Origin: Isoetes taiwanensis
Lineage: Eukaryota; Streptophyta; Lycopodiopsida; Isoetales; Isoetaceae
Length of the DNA: 64,000 nt
Assembly: GCA_021234155.1 (NCBI GenBank)
Contig: JAJEKV010000021.1
Location: 15,203,563-15,267,562 of the forward strand
Direction of reading: 5' to 3'
Positions 58,358 to 64,000 of the stretch are shown here, piece after piece (the stretch's first letter is position 1; each line of letters starts with the position of its first letter). The notes under the pieces were generated by a model. That model saw only the letters and a list, made by a program, of their open reading frames with translations. It was not told the DNA's origin and did not search any database. The translations under genes and the position numbers were made by a program.

Positions 58358-61300
58358 CTCCTTTCTTGATGTCTCCTTTAGTTTGATTTCATCTTGCATG
58401 CTCCACCAATCTTTGTACTCTAACCATCTTCTAAAACGAATTACTGGATCCCGCACACTTCTCCAGTGTGCAATCTCCTGGCCACTTCTATATTTGGTTG
58501 AATCATCTGATGTTGAGTGATGTCCAACTCGGTAGGTTAGTGCCTGCAATCAAGATGGTATAGTGACGATTCCCAGATCATAATAACTAAATTATAAAAA
58601 GTGTAGTGCATTGCCAGCCCTATACGGCTATACCAATTTAAGCATTCTTCTATTCAGCAGTTGACACGGTAATTTAAGGGCAATACTTATACTCAAATCA
58701 CACCTTTCTTGCTTATTATAAAAATATAGTTCTGCAGTGATCGTAAGCAGAATAACGTCAAGATGTAAGTCCTCATAAATCAAGGCGCTCACGAAATTGA
58801 TATACAAAAAACAGATCAAATCCACCTAAAAAGCATTCTTGTTTTGTGGAACACTTTAAAATTGATCCTTTTGACGAAATTAAGGAATATTTCCAAATTT
58901 AGAGCGATCTTAAAGTTTTCAAATTATAGCTGCAAGTTGATCAGACTAACACCATGAAATAAACTAGACTAGAATATCTCTGTTTTTTTATCTGCTCTTG
59001 CGATTTAGTAAATGGATCGCGCCTCCTTAGGACAAGCAGTTCTCAAAAGATTGCTAAAATCTCTTGGAAACGTTCTATTCTTGCCGGTAGCTACTGGAGG
59101 AGGAGAGGCGGGAGGAAAGGAAGTGAGGGATGAGGGATGGGAGGAAAGGAGTGGAGGATGAGAGGGACTTCCAAACCAAAGCGGTTCCTGCACAAGCTTT
59201 GTTTCCCAGTGTGCACAAAGAGGGAGCTGGGCCAAGGCAAGGCAGGCTTTACCCACCTCATGCTGCACCGGCACCCGGCACTACCGCATGTTCCCAAACA
59301 AAGATACAACAATGCTTTCAAGCAAATGCCTTACAATGCCCATCACGTACCGACTTCACCACTCATTTATACCGGCCTGCCTCCTCAAATGCCTTCAGCC
59401 TCCTATCAAGTGCAATTGCCTTTCATCACGCCACCCACCCCATTTCTCACCAAGGCCACGGCCCTCATGTCACACCATCACCTGGAGTATAACAAAAGAA
59501 TAAGATACAGACGTGCCCAAGCAAGCAAACACAAACCAAGGACCCACTTGTCATCCGACGACATACCACTGCCCATCCACAAACAACAGCACAAGTACAA
59601 CCCAGTACCGCTGCAAGTTCACCCCTACAGTCCCCCCTAGTAAATAATGAGACAGTACCACTTATTACTAAACCAACTAAGGATGAAACAAGCGGTAAGC
59701 AGATAATTGCCATAATCTCTTGAAAATAGCGAAGTTATTTCTTCTATCAAGCTACTAAGGTTCCAAAAAGATGATAGGGCATGATCGTTAAATGAGCGAA
59801 TAGGTATTTATTCATTAATATTTCATTGACATAGTATGAAAGAATCTATAATAGATAGCGAGCTTTTTAGGATTCTGTTGACGGAGGAATATTCCTGGCC
59901 TATCAATATTGTCATGGCCAAATCTATCTAGATGAACCATCTAATTGCATGTTATAGTTGATTGCATTCATATACTCCACTTAAGAAAAAGCTAACAAAC
60001 CATTTTTAAGAATCTTGCTGGTATTAAAAATTACCTCACTGCTTCCTCCGTCTCCAAAGTAAGTGACAGTACATGCCGGTTTCCCATCCATCTTTAGTGC
60101 ATAAGCTGCCCCAACTGCATGTGGAAGCTGTGTGCTGCAAGAAAGAAATGGTGGGCCACATCTTAGCTAGTCGGGCTAACCTAAATACTCACTTCATAAT
60201 GAGTTTCTCATTTGACTGACAAGTAGCGTTTTGATAGATGGATGTTCACATACCCGTCGTCCTTCACGCCAGTCCCGCATAACATCCATCAGATACCTAA
60301 GTTGGGCTCTCAAAATCAAGGAGGGATCATCACTGTGCTGCAATTAATAATGGAAAGGTGTATTTTGGTCACAATAACAAGTAACAGTAATACTTGTTAC
60401 TGACAAGTAGAAGTGATACGGCCAACTGAGATGGTCTGTGAAAATTAAGGGCAAATACACTAGTTGAGATCGTTTTGTTAATTGACAGTTAAGTCACAAG
60501 ATGAATCATCACAATGATGAATCAAGAGAAAATAGGAAAGAGTATATGTCAAAATCACCGATTGATGATTCGTAATGATGACATCTCATAACAAAGCGAT
60601 CCTTCAAGAGATGTATTTTAAGATAGACATATCTGTTTGGCTGCAAATCCAGTGACCCCTCCAAGAATGCTGTATGAACCTACTCAGCAGTCCTATTGCA
60701 AGTGTGATGTCAGGTGGAGTAATGGTCATGTATAAATCACTGAGCTAATAGAGGGACTATTATGCTTTGTGGGAGTTTCTATTTCTCAGGTATTTTCATG
60801 AATTGATTCTACAGCCAGCCCACCTCGTGGCCACCACCTGTGGATGTTTCGCATTTCTAAATAGCTGCAGGACGGCACTGCTGGCCTTGAAGTTTGTTAT
60901 ATACTCTTGATTTGCAGGCTGTTTTTGGTAGAGAAGCATATTGCAGCAGGAAGCAAGGGCTATGGGCTGATTTGGCTTCGGGAGTAGGGATCCTTTCTTC
61001 CTTTTTCTCTGTCCCTACCCAACCCTCCCCCAACCCATCCCACACAATATGCAACACCATTTTATATTTAGATTCTGAAGTAAAGCAGCTTAATCCAGTC
61101 CTAGACCTACTTCAACCCAGCAAGTCATTGATCTCTGCCTGAAGCATCTAAGGGCCATTTTAACGCACATACACGAATCCTTTCTTCAGCCTGCACGCTT
61201 AAGTTCTCAACCCATGTTCCACAAACCTTGCCGCCCATATATATTTCTTTCTCAAGATCGTCAGAATGGCCCTGAATCTCGCCAGGCTACACCAAGTATG

Positions 61301-63421
61301 CTAAACCGAACTATATCCTTCCTTCTGCAAAGAAGTTCAAAATGTCCTCGTACGAATTTGTTAAGCACTTTATGATGGTAGTTTTTCAAGAAAATGAACA
61401 AATGGCTAAACAATATTATTTAGAAGACGCCCAACCACCAACCCCAACCTCTATCCAACCACTGTCCTCCCCCAACCCCACCATCCCAAATGTCCCAAGC
61501 AACCCCATTCCCCCATCTAGTGAGCCCGAGTGACAGTTATTGTCTCTTTGAAATCCACACACAAATGCAGCCTGATGAAACATAGAAGGATGAATGGAGA
61601 ATATAAAACAGCAGTATGCGGATTACTAATTAACTATCTTTATGATATAGCGATATGGCACAATCTCTTCCACTTGTCTACAGTAACATATATAGCGATA
61701 TATGCCATTGATTTCGCAAATAATCTCTTTTCAGTTTACTTTACAATAAAAGTCAGATGAAGAGTGCATTGCAGGTGGCCAGCAAAATAGTAGAAAGAAA
61801 CTTATATAGAGCCAACATAAACAAATGATTACAGCATGCCTACATTTTATCATATTCTCAAAATCCACTGCATCTTCTTAGTAAATATCATTGCTTTTCA
61901 ATCTTTCCTTCCATCGTAACACGAAGATATGTAGATCAGAAACTTGGGAAGGCAAGAAAAGCAACAGCTACAAGATCAAAGAAAGACTTGGAAAAGGGAA
62001 AACTTAAACAAATATATTGTACAGACACAGTTGTATTGTCGTCAAATGGAACTTCACGTGAAAGGCAAAATGATAAGCTGAATGGCATTTTCCCTGTCAA
62101 TTTCAGTATAAGTGCACCTTAGCCTTGTGCTGAATAACTTCATTGGAAGATGTCAACCACCACAAATTTTTGACAAGATGTCAATTACCACCAATGTTTA
62201 TCCCACATATACCAGCATACTACTGCAGTTTAGCCGAAAGTGGTTTTCATTGGAAGTGCCAAGGAAATGAAAGTGTCTACCATAAGAAATTAGTGCATAT
62301 AGACCTCAATCCAAAAAGCATTCTTAACCGACTATCTCGTTGTTTGTTTAATCATAGGGAAGTTTAATATAAGGATCTAGCAAACATACGCAATTGGGGA
62401 AGAAACAGTAAAGTAGTTCAGATCTTTGGAACCATAATGTATCGGCATCTGTCTCCCTTTCCCATAATCTGCCTCGTTGCTAAAGCACTGGTTTGCAAAT
62501 TCATGGAGTGTGAATCCTCTCCACATTAGCACACCATGCTCTCGATACTGCATAATCAAAAGCACAGCAATCAATTGACATATAGCAAATTAGCCTATAT
62601 TTTATAGCACGTTCAATCAATTTTACCTGAGGAAATATGACATCTTCCATCGAAAGCGCGGCTGCAGATGCAACATTAAGCGCTTCTTCCCCAAAGTTAG
62701 TAACATAAAAAGAAAATCGCCCTTGCCTTTGAGCTTCATAGAATATGGTGTCCATGGTTTGCAAGTACACCATTGTTTGGTAGATCTTCAGGCATAACAA
62801 TTTGTCTACCTGAAGTTGAAGTTTTACAATTTTCAGGAAAAATAAAAATTGGAAGCATGTTATGAGAAAATACAGATTAATTAGTGTGAAACATTACCTC
62901 ACCTGCAAAGGTTCCTGCTTGTCAATGGGCTGTCCGTATTCATCTAGCAAACGATAGCATGGAATTTGTTCGGGTGCATGCTCACTGATGAAATGAAGGG
63001 AAGAGGTGAATGATGTCCTAGCTCCAGGGAAATCCAAAAGCTGCCAACAAAGATGGTGATTTGGAGATTAAAATTCTATTGGTAAAACATAGTTTTTTTT
63101 ACTTGACCAAAGTTACTATAGCTGGTAATCCATGCAAGACTAGCCTATGAACAGGAACATAAAAAAAAGCCAAAATTCCGTAGATATGCAAAAATCACAT
63201 CAGAACATATGCAAGTAATTGCATACCTCTGTGTCAGGCGCCTCTAAGCTACAAAATTTTCGTGCCAGTTTTGACATCAGTCTCATATTATCTTCCTGAA
63301 ACTTGTTGGAGATGAAAGATTCACAGCCCCGTGGATTATGGAAAGTATGATACAAATGAGCCCCCTTCTTTCCACGCAAGGAGTTCAACCGAGTGATCAA
63401 ACGGGAATGTCTGACTGCCAT
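58358..63421 (-). CDS. BCKDHA: Branched-chain 2-oxoacid dehydrogenase E1-alpha, exons missing
   Basis: Six exons fit with GT-AG borders: 63421-63227 (MAVRHSRLITRL, Arg-rich, mitochondrial presequence-like), 63040-62903 (LLDFPGARTSFTS...), 62809-62627 (ending SMEDVIFPQ), 62547-62390 (YREHGVLMWRG...SPIA), 60134-60035 (TQLPHAVGAAYALKMDGK...GDGGSSE) and 58543-58358 (ALTYRVGHHSTSDDSTKYR...). Phases match throughout; the first five sum to 774 bases (258 codons). GDGG is the first half of the thiamine-diphosphate motif, and RVGHHSTSDDS is the kinase-regulated phosphorylation loop. Missing: about 90 residues between GDGGSSE and ALTYRV, which include the NN half of the cofactor motif, and the last 55-60 residues. 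Introns between found exons are 93-186 bases early on, but 2.3 kb and 1.5 kb later. With E1-beta it decarboxylates the Val/Leu/Ile keto acids in the mitochondrial matrix. As read here it is incomplete. Confidence 0.85.
58560..60030. other. Interval where the central E1-alpha exon should be
   Basis: This 1.5 kb lies between the exons ending GDGGSSE and beginning ALTYRV. I looked on the minus strand for G-D-F-H-A, C-R-N-N-G-W and R-V-D-G-N-D motifs and found none. Its middle (59005-59640) is GC-richer than its flanks and holds a 167-codon plus frame rich in Pro and His (59137-59640) of no known family. It may be a later insertion. Confidence 0.5.
60140..62389. other. Large intron of the E1-alpha gene
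   Basis: Intron 4 of the minus-strand gene, about 2.25 kb. A minus-strand piece near 60345-60255 is bounded by AG and GT and reads DDPSLILRAQLRYLMDV, but it is out of phase with the flanking exons and matches no part of E1-alpha. No other gene is seen. Confidence 0.5.
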
Positions 63422-64000
63422 GCTTAAAGCTCAGATATCAAAATACAATTATAATTTTCAAATTCGCATGGAGAAACTAGATGTTGGAGCAACAAGGGCA
63501 GAATTCCGAGCTCAGCTATAGCACAGATCGTCGGATTTGGTAGAAGCAGGCACAACATGAGGTGGAGGATTGGTGCTGACATGGTCCATCCAAATCCAAA
63601 TCTGACACTTGTTGATTTGTCGTCATCATGTGCTCCAACTATTTAGAACAAATATATATGTTGACATGTGATGCCGAATATATGGAACAGAATAAAATAG
63701 AATTAAAAAAAAAATTATTAAAACAATCTTCCACAGTATTGTTGGCGGGTGCGAACAAGATTCATATACCCCTTTGAATTCCATGACGTCAAAATTGACC
63801 GCCACATGCTTAACGTTGTGTGCAATTGCGAAAATCTTGTTCAAACATTGAAAATCATTCTAACAGTGACATCAATCAATCTTATAATAGTGAAAATTTC
63901 ATCAGTTTTATAACGGCTATTTCATTCAAAAAGTTCATGAAAATAAACTTTCGCTCAAGTTTTTATAATAGGAAATCACTAAACTGCAACTTCACTGCAC
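63422..64000. other. 5' flank of the E1-alpha gene
   Basis: It must contain the leader and promoter of the minus-strand gene. No distinct TATA or other motif can be assigned by eye. It is AT-rich with an A run at about 63708-63719. Confidence 0.4.

Noticed and set aside
59137-59640. 167-residue Pro/His-rich protein as a real gene
   Set aside because: No family, no start context and no conserved domain were seen; it is mentioned only as content of the interval.
60255-60345. Extra exon of the E1-alpha gene
   Set aside because: It has AG and GT borders, but the reading phase introduces a stop and the peptide does not match E1-alpha.

Overview
The window reads as nuclear DNA of a land plant with a repeat-rich genome. 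Evidence: Arabidopsis-type telomere repeats, a plant-type pentatricopeptide (PPR) protein, a tau-class glutathione transferase, plant 3-ketoacyl-CoA synthase and B3-domain fragments, CACTA and PIF/Harbinger transposases, L1-type LINEs, and a mitochondrial branched-chain keto-acid dehydrogenase gene with GT-AG introns. The C-terminal style of the PPR protein (LGACRKW, followed by a short E-like tail) resembles fern PPR proteins as I remember them. A fern or another seed-free vascular plant is my best guess, but that is inference.

Layout. Positions 1-4365 and 16456-22525 are two blocks of one GC-rich tandem satellite with a unit of about 1.1 kb. Between them sits an 11.7 kb LTR retrotransposon (4432-16169, minus strand) with LTRs of about 1.79 kb, a primer-binding site, a duplicated polypurine tract and no recognisable gag-pol. 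Positions 22526 to about 33400 hold a transposon complex on the minus strand: a broken CACTA (TNP2) transposase, a SET-like fragment, an interstitial telomere tract, minisatellites, CpG-rich palindromic arrays, two halves of a B3 domain in opposite orientations, and a cluster of heat-shock-element motifs. Positions 33380-35034 hold small minus-strand coding remnants and hairpin inverted repeats. A decayed LINE fills 35316 to about 40290 on the plus strand.

The right third is the more gene-like part. A long intact PPR reading frame lies at 40415-43696 (minus). A broken GST gene, split by an antisense 3-ketoacyl-CoA synthase fragment, lies at 44998-46478. A decayed Harbinger transposase (48109-49330, plus) has a possible Myb/SANT-like partner on the minus strand (51232-51879). 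A second LINE lies at 53590-55850 (minus) and a probable third LINE remnant at 56610-57540. Exons of branched-chain 2-oxoacid dehydrogenase E1-alpha run from 63421 down to 58358 on the minus strand; the exon(s) for about 90 central residues and for the C-terminus were not found.

Only the PPR protein and the E1-alpha exons look like maintained host coding sequence. The rest is mostly transposable-element sequence and gene fragments apparently moved or split by it. Differences between repeat copies in the satellite and the LTRs are dominated by 1-4 base indels near CNG/CCGG-like contexts. Some frameshifts in the repeats may therefore be long-read base-calling errors on methylated DNA rather than biology. 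All protein-family calls were made by eye from motifs; no database search was run.
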